Below are positions 39,518 to 47,313 of a DNA stretch of 51,931 nucleotides, one piece after another. Source of the stretch: a virus; the IMG/VR virus record IMGVR_UViG_3300044629_000661, positions 1 to 51,931 of that record; one strand, written 5' to 3'. The number at the start of each line of letters is the position of its first letter. Position 1 is the first letter of the stretch. A model generated the notes under the pieces. It ran no database searches. It was not told the DNA's origin and was given only the letters and a program-made list of their open reading frames with translations. A program made the translations under genes and the position numbers.

Positions 39518-39808
39518 ATGGGACCTGTGCGCACGTGGATTAAAAGCTGGTTTGAGACAAAACCGGCACCCAACCCGCCCGAGCCTGAACCGGTTCCTGT
39601 TATACCGCCGGAACCAAAACCAGTTGAGCCGAGCAATATACAGCTTGTTAACTACATTCGCGCGCTGGTTATTTTGCGCAACACCCCGTTCAAAGAATTA
39701 CACGCTGAATTTTTCAAACTGCCGCTACAAAAAATTGCGTACGCTATCGGCTGTGTTATTTGGGTTTTCATGTCTTATACGTTTCTGAAGTATCTGCTTG
39801 GCCTGTAA
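39518..39808 (+). CDS. Pro-rich single-pass membrane protein
   Basis: Encodes 96 residues. A Pro/Glu-rich stretch (residues 15-42, PAPNPPEPEPVPVIPPEPKP) precedes a helical part and a C-terminal hydrophobic helix (about 72-94, IAYAIGCVIWVFMSYTFLKY). A Pro-rich arm with a tail anchor is reminiscent of spanin- or TonB-like spacers, but no such function can be claimed. It lies 2 bp after the previous stop. Confidence 0.65.
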   Translation: MGPVRTWIKSWFETKPAPNPPEPEPVPVIPPEPKPVEPSNIQLVNYIRALVILRNTPFKELHAEFFKLPLQKIAYAIGCVIWVFMSYTFLKYLLGL

Positions 39809-39817
39809 AATACGTAG

Positions 39818-40828
39818 ATGAACCCAAATACAGATATACCAATTGCTGAATGGCAGAAAGTGCCGGAACGCGTTCAAACGCTGTTACCGGCGGCTTATGC
39901 GCTGAAGCTGCTGCATAACAAGGTAGCCAGCGATACGGGTTTATTGCAGATCGCGTCTGTGAGCTGGTTCCCTGAGGCCGCAACGATTGTTGTCAGCACG
40001 CCGGAGCCGTTGACCACGCGCATAAAAACAGCTTACGCAAACACACTGAATGCCGGTTGCGGTATTGAATTTTCGCAAACCGTGCCGGATATTGGCGTTG
40101 CGATTGCTATCAAGCGCGCAAACGCTCACGGCGTCGGCAAAGCGTGGAACACTGCAAATAATGCAATCGGCGGGCCAACACCGCTGTCTAATGCCCTTGT
40201 TTCCGGTCTTTTGCTGGGCGGTTTAGGTTACGGCGCCGGCACTTTGGCGGAAAACGTGCTGCCGGCGCAATACTTTGAGCCTGGTCGCTTACGTAAGCCG
40301 CTTGGTGTTGCTGGTTTATTAGCCGGTCTTGGTATTGGGCATATTGGCGCAAGCGGAACCGCCAGAGCGCTTAACCAGGGCTACATGAAATCCTGGGTCA
40401 CCAGCAATAACACAGAGATACCAGAAACAGCCGCCGCAAAAGTGGCGTTCGCGCCTGGTTTGCATACAGGCCTATATGCCCCAACTATTCCTGTTGATGC
40501 GTTTAATCGCGCTGTGTGGGCAGATTCTAGTACTGGATACAATCAAACAGGTATCGTACCCGGCCATACGTCGCCGCAAATCGCCGCCGCTACTACAGGT
40601 ATTATGCGCGGCGTGGCTTCGCAAACACGTTCGCCGATTGTCAGTCCCGCGAACGTTATCAATACGCTAGCGTCTGCGGGCGTTGGTTTGGCCACTGCAA
40701 ATATAGCCGGCCGAACTCTTGGTGCGTTAGCCGGATTAACGCCAGCTGCTCAAACTAAAATTCAAGACGCTGGGTTGTGGGCGGGAATGCTGCACTCAGT
40801 TATTCCGCCGGTTTTTGGCTTAAATTGA
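39818..40828 (+). CDS. Hydrophobic Gly/Ala-rich virion-like protein
   Basis: Encodes 336 residues. The first 105 residues form a small alpha/beta domain (PERVQTLLPAAYALKLLHNK, TIVVSTPEP). Then come two hydrophobic Gly-rich hairpins (about 125-150 and 162-182, VSGLLLGGLGYGAGTLAE and VAGLLAGLGIGHIGA), and another near 283-310. Such segments recur in the proteins at 11943, 25794 and 46447 and could be membrane-penetrating parts of ejected proteins. No family is recognised. Confidence 0.65.
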   Translation: MNPNTDIPIAEWQKVPERVQTLLPAAYALKLLHNKVASDTGLLQIASVSWFPEAATIVVSTPEPLTTRIKTAYANTLNAGCGIEFSQTVPDIGVAIAIKRANAHGVGKAWNTANNAIGGPTPLSNALVSGLLLGGLGYGAGTLAENVLPAQYFEPGRLRKPLGVAGLLAGLGIGHIGASGTARALNQGYMKSWVTSNNTEIPETAAAKVAFAPGLHTGLYAPTIPVDAFNRAVWADSSTGYNQTGIVPGHTSPQIAAATTGIMRGVASQTRSPIVSPANVINTLASAGVGLATANIAGRTLGALAGLTPAAQTKIQDAGLWAGMLHSVIPPVFGLN

Positions 40829-40887
40829 GCACATGTTGTTGATTAATAACGACCGTAACGTCACAATGGGTAATTAAGGAGCATAAC

Positions 40888-41268
40888 ATGACAAAGAAAA
40901 ATCTGCCGGCGCCCTCGGTGACACCCGTTTCGACACTGCGCGAAGAGCTGCGTGTTCTTGCTGGTGAAGACGGGCAAACACAAAAAGAATGGATTACGCC
41001 GGAGTTCATCTCGATGGTGAGCTCTGTCGCGATTAATCTGATTACCGCGGCCACAGTTGTTGGCTGGGTCGATTCGGCTAGCGCGCAGGAGCTCACAAAA
41101 GCTGTAACAGCCATCGCGACAGCGGCTGGTGTGCTTGGCGCGAACGCGCTGATTGTTTGGAAGTATCTGGCTGCGCGACAGGCTGTTAAGACTGAAGCTG
41201 TCCGCGCCCGTTATCGTTATATGGAGGCGGTAGCGGTGGAGCGGTTGAGCTCCAACTCCGGCTGGTAA
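40888..41268 (+). CDS. Two-helix membrane protein, holin-like
   Basis: Encodes 126 residues with TAAGGAG before the ATG. After a 40-residue polar start, hydrophobic helices lie at about 43-62 (SMVSSVAINLITAATVVGW) and 70-90 (TKAVTAIATAAGVLGANALI), followed by a basic tail. Size and topology are holin-like, and it opens a run ending in peptidase genes. The stop overlaps the next ATG by one base. The assignment to holin is tentative. Confidence 0.6.
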   Translation: MTKKNLPAPSVTPVSTLREELRVLAGEDGQTQKEWITPEFISMVSSVAINLITAATVVGWVDSASAQELTKAVTAIATAAGVLGANALIVWKYLAARQAVKTEAVRARYRYMEAVAVERLSSNSGW

Positions 41269-41681
41269 TGACCAACGACGAACTTGTAACAAAAATCGAA
41301 TCGAGTACGGTTCTACGGCGAGCAAGTGAGAATCTGTTTTCAGAGGTCTCATTTCGCGCTGGCAAATCGTCTCGGTTCGCCATCATTACGATTCTGACGG
41401 CAATTTCGATTGTTGTTCAGATCATTGCTCTGTGCCAGAAACGCAACAGCAAGGACTCAATTGTAAGCTGGATTAAAAATGCAAGAACGCTGCCGCGTTT
41501 GCGCACAATCCGGCTGCGTAGGCGGCTAGATGCTTTATGGCAGGAGCACTGCGGCGATGACCCCGAGGAGTGCGACAAGAACGTGCTTTTTGAGGCCATG
41601 TTAGATACGGCAGAAAATGCAACAGATGAAGAGCTAAACGAGATTATGCAGCTGGCGGACGAGGTGCGTGCCGCCAAGTAA
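41268..41681 (+). CDS. Small protein with one membrane helix and acidic tail
   Basis: Encodes 137 residues, starting within the previous stop (TAATG). One hydrophobic helix is visible at about 37-55 (FAIITILTAISIVVQIIAL), then a basic stretch (RTLPRLRTIRLRRRLDALWQ) and an acidic C-terminal part (DDPEECDK, ATDEELNEIMQLADEV). No motif is known to me. The three-gene run 40888-42514 suggests work with the metallopeptidase downstream. Confidence 0.65.
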   Translation: MTNDELVTKIESSTVLRRASENLFSEVSFRAGKSSRFAIITILTAISIVVQIIALCQKRNSKDSIVSWIKNARTLPRLRTIRLRRRLDALWQEHCGDDPEECDKNVLFEAMLDTAENATDEELNEIMQLADEVRAAK

Positions 41682-41698
41682 CCGCAAGGAGGCACACA

Positions 41699-42514
41699 AT
41701 GGCAAAAGCAACTCCGCACACAAACCACGTCTTATCGGTTCAAGAAATTCTGCGCCGGCTCCAAACGCTCGGCTATTTCGGCGAGCAGAAGTGGCCGCAG
41801 GTTAAAAAGACCAGCGGCAAAGCTCTTGAAGCCGCGATTCGGCAATATCAAGAATTCAACGGCCTTGAGCCGACTGGCGTTGTCGGTCCGAGAACGGCGC
41901 ACGTAATGGCCCGCCGCCGTTGCGGCTTGCCCGACTTCAACATCTCGGGCCGCGACGGGCCGTGCAAATGGCCGATGTCGAATATTACGTATTACGCTAA
42001 CATCAAAATGCCCGGCTTGACGGCCGAGCAGGTGCAGCGCGCTTACGACGCGGCGTTTGCGCAATGGTCCGCTGTATGCAACATAGATCCTATTCGCGTT
42101 GACGGGCCCAATGTAGCAAACATTTTCGCGCGCTCTGGCAAGGGCAAGTCCGACGGCTTAGACGACCGCGGCGGCACATTAGCTTGGAGCGAGCTGCCTT
42201 GCGACGTTACAGAGCAAATGCAATTAGATCAAATGTTTGACGAAGCAGAGGACTGGTCGTTTGAGATGGCTATTGCGGTTATCTGCCACGAACTTGGTCA
42301 TGCCCTCGGTTTGGCGCATTTAGGCAAGGGCAATTTGATGGCTCCGTACTACGACCCGAATGTCAGTACGCCACAAAAGGGTGACATTGCGGCTATGGCA
42401 GAGTTGTACGGCAAACGTAAAAAACCGCTAAAGAACGCCAAAAAAGATCTAACGCAAGTGCAAGGCACCATTATGATTAATGGCCGGCCTTACATGCTGG
42501 TCCCGCAGTTCTGA
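41699..42514 (+). CDS. Matrixin (MMP-like) metallopeptidase with PG-binding-like domain and cysteine switch
   Basis: Encodes 271 residues with GCAAGGAGG upstream. Residues about 12-70 are a peptidoglycan-binding-like helical domain (VQEILRRLQTLGYFG, QYQEFNGLEPTGVVGPRT). MARRRCGLPDFN follows (Cys75), very close to the PRCGxPD cysteine switch that keeps animal matrix metalloproteinases latent. The catalytic domain contains ICHELGHALGLAHLG (His197, Glu198, His201, His207) and a Met-turn, GNLMAPYY. The same domain order is used by eukaryotic MMPs. There is no signal peptide, so export would need lysis or a virion. The substrate is unknown. Confidence 0.88.
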   Translation: MAKATPHTNHVLSVQEILRRLQTLGYFGEQKWPQVKKTSGKALEAAIRQYQEFNGLEPTGVVGPRTAHVMARRRCGLPDFNISGRDGPCKWPMSNITYYANIKMPGLTAEQVQRAYDAAFAQWSAVCNIDPIRVDGPNVANIFARSGKGKSDGLDDRGGTLAWSELPCDVTEQMQLDQMFDEAEDWSFEMAIAVICHELGHALGLAHLGKGNLMAPYYDPNVSTPQKGDIAAMAELYGKRKKPLKNAKKDLTQVQGTIMINGRPYMLVPQF

Positions 42515-42549
42515 TAAACTGGATACACCTCACACATATTGGAGAAAAC

Positions 42550-42822
42550 ATGAACAACGTACAATCTGTTTTAGCGGTTTTGTTTCTGGTCTCGGTCGTC
42601 GCGGTGTATTGGAAAAACATTGTCAATTTTATCAGCAAGCGTGCTGGCAATGTATCCGGGCAGAAAGCATCTATTGCGGTCGAGCTTGTTGACGATCTGC
42701 TCGCTGTCACGCAGTTGCGCGACCGGCTAGCGGCGGAGGGTTATCAGGAAGGTGTTGACGCCTGCACTGTGTTGCTGCGCGTTATCGTTGAGCACAATCA
42801 CGCCACAAAGGGTGCTGTATGA
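42550..42822 (+). CDS. Small membrane-anchored protein
   Basis: Encodes 90 residues after TTGGAG. One hydrophobic helix is visible at about 4-22 (VQSVLAVLFLVSVVAVYW), then a soluble helical tail (ASIAVELVDDLLAVTQLRDR, AEGYQEGVDACTVLLRVIV). The topology fits a membrane-anchored accessory. Its stop overlaps the next ATG by 4 bp. No family is recognised. Confidence 0.65.
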   Translation: MNNVQSVLAVLFLVSVVAVYWKNIVNFISKRAGNVSGQKASIAVELVDDLLAVTQLRDRLAAEGYQEGVDACTVLLRVIVEHNHATKGAV

Positions 42823-43253
42823 AAAACCTGGTTTGGCTGTTCGGCGTCTTACTGGCGCTGTCGTTTTTTGTACCAACTGGTCGTTTTGTGAAACCGCAGG
42901 TTACGCCAATCGTGCCGGGCGAGACTGATCCGGCTATTGTTGCAGTGTTAAAGCCGGCTACGGTAGAAGATCGTAACCGCGTCGCCAGTATTTATACCGG
43001 TTTGCAGACCGTGATCACGCGGGATAACGGCCAGCTTGTAAACAATACTGAGCGGTTGGCCGTACTCCAAGCAAATACGCTAAAACTCGCTGTAGACCAG
43101 GTTGGAAAATATCCCGGATTGGACAAGGCTATTGAAGCTGTGTTTGCGTCTGCTGTAGGCACTGATGACGTTGTGACCGTAACGCCCGAGATTGCAACTA
43201 AGCTGTCTGCGGCTTGTGCTGTAATTGTTAATTCTGCCAACGCAACCAAATGA
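42819..43253 (+). CDS. Secreted or membrane-anchored small protein
   Basis: Encodes 144 residues. MKNLVWLFGVLLALSFFVPT is a signal sequence or membrane anchor. The rest is soluble with helices around PATVEDRNRVASIYTGLQTV and NTERLAVLQANTLKLAVDQV. Overlaps of 4 bp on both sides place it in the same coupled unit as its neighbours. Function is unknown. Confidence 0.65.
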   Translation: MKNLVWLFGVLLALSFFVPTGRFVKPQVTPIVPGETDPAIVAVLKPATVEDRNRVASIYTGLQTVITRDNGQLVNNTERLAVLQANTLKLAVDQVGKYPGLDKAIEAVFASAVGTDDVVTVTPEIATKLSAACAVIVNSANATK

Positions 43254-43720
43254 TCATTGCTATGCTTGCTGCTGCTGCATTATTTACAGCGCTTGCGCTT
43301 GGCATACTGCTTGAACTTTTGTTTTATGTAATAATCAAGATCGCGCGGTTGACGCCGGACGTACCGGCAAATTTGAGGGTGGTGCAACTTAGGAGAGATA
43401 GTATGACGAACATTTTGACGTATAGCATTTCTGTAGCGGCGCCCGTCGATGCGGACGTCGTTTCCCGTGAGCTTGTTGTGACTGTTGACGGAGTTGCTCG
43501 GGATACAGTTGGGTTCTCCGGAACATCAACCGATCTGGGCAATATCGACGTGCCCGAGGGCGCCAGCGTGCAGCTGTCGCTTGTCGACGTTGATGACGCC
43601 GGTAACGCGTCTGAGCCGGCGTCGGTTGACTTTGTTGCCGCTGACACGTTGGCTCCCAGCCAACCGGGTTCGTTTACTGTGTCGCTGGTGGCCGAGAGGT
43701 CCGAGTCCGATAATGGCTAA
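43250..43720 (+). CDS. Membrane-anchored beta-sandwich protein with possible internal start
   Basis: Encodes 156 residues from ATG 43250: a membrane helix (about 2-30, MLAAAALFTALALGILLELL), then from residue 52 a beta-rich domain (ILTYSISVAAPVDADVVSRE, VSVQ-type strands, LAPSQPGSFTVSLVAE) like a fibronectin-III or Ig-like sandwich. An in-frame ATG at 43403 has a strong site, TTAGGAGAG, 10 bases upstream, better than that of the first ATG. Both an anchored and a soluble form could thus be made from one gene, or the first part may be a separate small gene that lost its stop. Confidence 0.6.
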   Translation: MIIAMLAAAALFTALALGILLELLFYVIIKIARLTPDVPANLRVVQLRRDSMTNILTYSISVAAPVDADVVSRELVVTVDGVARDTVGFSGTSTDLGNIDVPEGASVQLSLVDVDDAGNASEPASVDFVAADTLAPSQPGSFTVSLVAERSESDNG

Positions 43721-43739
43721 TTAACAGCCGGAGCACGCC

Positions 43740-44765
43740 ATGGCCGCTAATGAACAGTTTTTTGAGTCGGTGTTTGATGTCGCGAAGGCGTACGAAACTG
43801 GATTTGTTGGTGCGTACAGCAATCCTGAAGCCGCAGAGGCGCTTCGCGATCAGATCAAATCAGCCGGCGGTATCCCGGACGGCGCCATGGCGTGCTCGGC
43901 CTATAAGCTAGAAGAAACGGGTAAAGGTAAATTAAGCCTTCCTTTTTTTGAGATCCTGAAACTCTATCCTGATTGCCTGCCCGGCGGTGCGCAGGGCCGT
44001 GGTGACTGTGTTAGTTGGTCAACCCGTAACGCCTGTCTTGGCACTATGTGCTGCGAGATTACAAGCGGCGTGCCTGATCCGAACAGCGGGCGGCTCGAGG
44101 GTGCGCCGGAGGTTAGCAACAAGGCTCGCTTAAACGGCGTTCTAAGCACAGAGGCTATTTACAATTGGCGACGACATGGCGGTGACGGATGGAGCTGCCC
44201 GGAAGCTGCGCAAGTTGTAATGCATGAAAGCGGTCTTTGGCTGCGCAAGAAGTACGACGAGATTGATGTCGACTTCACGGAGTATAGCTCGAGAAACGCT
44301 GGTATTTACGGCTCGCGCACGCCGCCTGATTCGTGGAAAGCCATTGGTAAAGATCACCTAATCCAGACTATTACCGAAGTCGAGACGTACGAGGTGCTGC
44401 GCGACCTGCTGGCTAACGGTTATTGCGTTAGTAGCTGCGGCGGAGAGGGCTTCTCGTCAGACCGCGATATTAACGGCGTGTCAAACCGCCGCGGCTCTTG
44501 GGCGCACGCGCTTGCATACCTAGCGGTTGATGACCGGCCGGAGATTATCAAACTATATGGCGAGCCACTTGTATTAATACAAAATAGCTGGGGAAATTGG
44601 AATGACGGCGGTCGTCGTATTTTTGGCACATTCGTAGATATCCCGGTTGGTTCGTTTTGGGCACGCTGGTCTGATATCAAGAATCGCTACATGGTCGCGA
44701 TGTCCGGTGTAAACGGCTGGCCGCCCAAGAAGCTACGTAGTTATGGCGCACTTGGTAACATCTGA
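43740..44765 (+). CDS. Papain-like (C1) cysteine peptidase
   Basis: Encodes 341 residues. The catalytic residues are in the papain order: Cys90 in QGRGDCVSWSTRNACL (oxyanion Gln shortly before), His256 in SWAHALAYLAV, and Asn282 in LIQNSWGNW, where NSWG-x-x-W is the papain hallmark. The N-terminal 80 residues may act as a pro-segment. No signal peptide is present. C1 peptidases are rare in phages. It could process virion proteins or attack host proteins; no target can be named. It lies 19 bp after the beta-sandwich gene. Confidence 0.85.
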   Translation: MAANEQFFESVFDVAKAYETGFVGAYSNPEAAEALRDQIKSAGGIPDGAMACSAYKLEETGKGKLSLPFFEILKLYPDCLPGGAQGRGDCVSWSTRNACLGTMCCEITSGVPDPNSGRLEGAPEVSNKARLNGVLSTEAIYNWRRHGGDGWSCPEAAQVVMHESGLWLRKKYDEIDVDFTEYSSRNAGIYGSRTPPDSWKAIGKDHLIQTITEVETYEVLRDLLANGYCVSSCGGEGFSSDRDINGVSNRRGSWAHALAYLAVDDRPEIIKLYGEPLVLIQNSWGNWNDGGRRIFGTFVDIPVGSFWARWSDIKNRYMVAMSGVNGWPPKKLRSYGALGNI

Positions 44766-44798
44766 TAGCTGTGGCGCAAAAAACTAAAAGGACGAAAC

Positions 44799-45155
44799 AT
44801 GTTTGAGTGGTTATTCCTGTTGTTCTTTCCTTCGGTTGTGCAGCCCAATGAACCGCCCAAAAAAGACTATATCGGGGTGGTCGCTGCAGAGGCTGCTTAT
44901 ACTGCTCTACTTCCTGATAAAAAAGTAACGCCAGACAGGCCGATTGATCCGAATTGTCAGACCTGTCGCGGTACTGGCAAGGTAAAGTCCGGGGACGGTA
45001 TCAGCTGGACTAAATGCCCAACGTGTCAGCCGATCACTGGCGCAAAAACACCGGCGCCGGCGGCGGCACCGTCAATGAAATTGCAGGTTAAACCATTACC
45101 TGCACCGAGTAATAGCTCTTGCCCAACTGGCAAATGTCCGTATACTCGCAGTTAG
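44799..45155 (+). CDS. Secreted-type protein with DnaJ-like zinc finger
   Basis: Encodes 118 residues. A short hydrophobic N-terminus (MFEWLFLLFFPSVVQP) may be a signal or anchor. The middle CQTCRGTGKVKSGDGISWTK followed by CPTC is a DnaJ-type zinc finger (CxxCxGxG ... CxxC). The end is Pro/Ala-rich with a CPTGKCPY knot. It follows the cysteine peptidase by 33 bp and might act as its partner; that is speculative. Confidence 0.65.
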   Translation: MFEWLFLLFFPSVVQPNEPPKKDYIGVVAAEAAYTALLPDKKVTPDRPIDPNCQTCRGTGKVKSGDGISWTKCPTCQPITGAKTPAPAAAPSMKLQVKPLPAPSNSSCPTGKCPYTRS

Positions 45156-45183
45156 TTTTACTGGTTAATTACGCGAGGTGGTC

Positions 45184-45684
45184 ATGGGTGATCGCAAGGA
45201 TGTGATCGGTAAGTGCTATACATATCGCGGGCTAAAATTCTACGCGCAAAACGGCTTTATTTGTTTACATGACGAAGAAACCGGCGAATATTTCGTACTG
45301 ACCCGGCGCGAGTTTCTTGAGCGGGCGGCTGCGCTAAGTCGCGAAATCCAGCAGATGCGCGACATGATGGCCGAAACTCCCAGCAAAAAATGGCTGGTGC
45401 ACGACCGCATGGATTTGCAAAACGGCATCGAAATGATGCTCGCCGCCGCCCGTGAGGCAAAAGGTCAGGGCGACCGCACTGACCCAGAGGTCGATGCGTG
45501 GTTTATGCGGCACCGGCCAAACCGTAAGAGTCGTATTTCTCTCGCGTCCGGCGCTAATTTTACATTGAATACGCCGGGTGCTGTATCTCTCGGCAACGAT
45601 ACAGGCAAACACGTTAAGCCAGACTTTTCAGTTTCTCCGGGGCAATCTGGTAAAAAGAGGATTATTCTCCCCGGAGAGTTCTGA
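45184..45684 (+). CDS. Hypothetical protein
   Basis: Encodes 166 residues from ATG 45184, preferred over GTG 45178 because GAGGTGG is then correctly spaced. An N-terminal beta-rich part (GKCYTYRGLKFYAQNGFICL, TGEYFVLTRREFLERA) is followed by a helix-rich middle (REIQQMRDMMAETPSKKWLV) and an unstructured basic C-terminus. No motif is recognised. It is coupled to the next gene by overlapping stop and start. Confidence 0.65.
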   Translation: MGDRKDVIGKCYTYRGLKFYAQNGFICLHDEETGEYFVLTRREFLERAAALSREIQQMRDMMAETPSKKWLVHDRMDLQNGIEMMLAAAREAKGQGDRTDPEVDAWFMRHRPNRKSRISLASGANFTLNTPGAVSLGNDTGKHVKPDFSVSPGQSGKKRIILPGEF

Positions 45685-46100
45685 TGGATATTAATGAAAA
45701 AGACGCGTTTAAGCTCGGGTTTTTAGCTCGCTGCGCTGAAGAGCAATTAACCGGTCCGGCGCTAGATGCTCGGCTGGAGAAAGTAGCCGAGCTGAATAAG
45801 CAGGCTGCCGGCTGGACTGAGTATTCTCCGGCTAAATGGTCATTGCCCGGCATGGACATGTTAGGCGCCGGCGGCAAGGCGCTGCTTGGTTACGCGCAGG
45901 CGCTTTATGCCGTCCCGCCCGCTCTGTCTATTTTGGGCGGCAGTGCGGCCGGATATGGCGCAGCAAAGATGATGGAGCCGCAGATTTCAGACGACGAAAT
46001 ACGAGCGCAAGAACTTGCCGATACGTACAAGCTTTACGCTGAAAAAGCTAAAGCTCGCCGTAAAGTTAAGCAATACCGATTAGGACACAGCGAACTGTGA
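45684..46100 (+). CDS. Small virion-like membrane protein with FKLGFLARCAEE start
   Basis: Encodes 138 residues. The N-terminus DAFKLGFLARCAEEQLTGPA, an amphipathic helix with F-K-x-G-F, is of a type I recognise near the start of several large-phage virion proteins. Hydrophobic Gly-rich segments lie at about 55-95 (MLGAGGKALLGYAQALYAVP, ALSILGGSAAGYGAAKMM). The C-terminus is a charged helix. It overlaps its neighbours on both sides. A virion role is inferred. Confidence 0.65.
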   Translation: MDINEKDAFKLGFLARCAEEQLTGPALDARLEKVAELNKQAAGWTEYSPAKWSLPGMDMLGAGGKALLGYAQALYAVPPALSILGGSAAGYGAAKMMEPQISDDEIRAQELADTYKLYAEKAKARRKVKQYRLGHSEL

Positions 46101-46450
46101 GCACAAAAAAGTACTTCGGCGAGCTGGGCGGCGCGCGACACAATAACGAGCGGCTGCATTGGCCGGGAACAGCAGACGGTTTTCCGGTTGTAGGTAACGC
46201 GCTGCCGCACGATCTAAAAAAAGAAGAAGTAGAAAACCTAGATCTCCGGCTCGACTTCAAAAGCAAAATGTTCGAGCTTTGGGACCCCGATCAAAAAGCT
46301 GAGTTTGACGACGTAAACGATAAAATAGTCAACGGATGGTTTTTACTACAGCGCAGAAACGATAACTGGGCGCCTGAGCATAATCACTTCCGTGTTTGGC
46401 TCGAGTGGGCGCAGGTTTACGGGATGCTACCGCCAAAGGCTGGACAATGA
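46097..46450 (+). CDS. Conserved phage protein of unknown function
   Basis: Encodes 117 residues from GTG overlapping the previous stop. The sequence KSKMFELWDPDQKAEFDDVN, then IVNGWFLLQRRNDNWAPEHN and FRVWLEWAQVYGMLP resembles a small family I know from other large phages, without a function. It is acidic and Trp-rich. ATGA overlap links it to the next gene; the order 45684-46097-46447-47314 leads straight into the RNA polymerase. Confidence 0.65.
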   Translation: MSTKKYFGELGGARHNNERLHWPGTADGFPVVGNALPHDLKKEEVENLDLRLDFKSKMFELWDPDQKAEFDDVNDKIVNGWFLLQRRNDNWAPEHNHFRVWLEWAQVYGMLPPKAGQ

Positions 46451-47301
46451 GCGAAAACACAGAAAAAACCGCCGCAGACCCGCTGGGGTTTCTGGCTTCA
46501 ATCTTGCCTGGCGGGTCTGTTGAGCAAGCTCGCGCCGCAAACGCGCAAGCCCAGCTGTACGACCCTAAAGATTCGCGGGCAATGGGCGACGCTATTTGGA
46601 AGGTCACGCTCGGCGGATTAGGCGCGGGCTTAACGGGTTCTCGGCTGTACCACCTAGTAAGCGAAATGAACCGGCCAAAACCCAAGTACACAAAGTTTGG
46701 CCCCGGATCTAAAAAAATCGACGATGAAGAGAAGATTGCGGGTTTATGGAATACCGTTGTTAGCGCGCCCGGAACGCTGATTCAGAATCTTACGACAGAC
46801 CCGGTCAATCGCGAGGCGCTTAGAGACGCCGCTATGCTTTTGGGTGGCGCCGGCGCCACATATGCCGGCGCCTCGACTATGAACGCCATCGTAAACAAAA
46901 AGCGTAAAGAAGATCTGCAAGAACAAGTAGACGACGCAAAAAAAGAGTACATGCGCGCGCTGCTGGGATCAAAACGGGCCGAGGCGTTAGACGTGGCGTT
47001 TGACCGCATGCAAGAAAAGCGCGCCAGCTCGGCTACTGAGAGCGCGCTGTCTTACGCAATTAATGCGCCGTTTGAAGCATTAAAGAGTATGACGCCGGCC
47101 GCCTACAAAGCCTATCTGGTGGCGACGCTCGGTATGGCGCCGCTCGCCGGCAAGATGACATACGACTGGACCAGAGCTAGGAGCCGCGACAAGGCTATCT
47201 CTGAAGCGCAGAAGGCGCGAGCACGGCTCGCAGGTCCGCCGCCGATCCACATAGATCCTGACCAAATGGCGGCGCTTAAACAAATCGCAGTTAACGACTG
47301 A
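46447..47301 (+). CDS. Helical membrane-associated virion-like protein upstream of RNAP
   Basis: Encodes 284 residues from ATG 46447 (overlapping the previous stop). Hydrophobic Gly-rich segments lie at about 50-70 (IWKVTLGGLGAGLTGSRLYH) and 132-150 (AAMLLGGAGATYAGASTMNA), with long charged helices between (KKRKEDLQEQVDDAKKEYMR). The C-terminus is basic. The build is that of the other Gly-rich virion-like proteins. It lies 12 bp before the RNA polymerase gene. Confidence 0.65.
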   Translation: MSENTEKTAADPLGFLASILPGGSVEQARAANAQAQLYDPKDSRAMGDAIWKVTLGGLGAGLTGSRLYHLVSEMNRPKPKYTKFGPGSKKIDDEEKIAGLWNTVVSAPGTLIQNLTTDPVNREALRDAAMLLGGAGATYAGASTMNAIVNKKRKEDLQEQVDDAKKEYMRALLGSKRAEALDVAFDRMQEKRASSATESALSYAINAPFEALKSMTPAAYKAYLVATLGMAPLAGKMTYDWTRARSRDKAISEAQKARARLAGPPPIHIDPDQMAALKQIAVND

Positions 47302-47313
47302 TAGGGCGCGATC

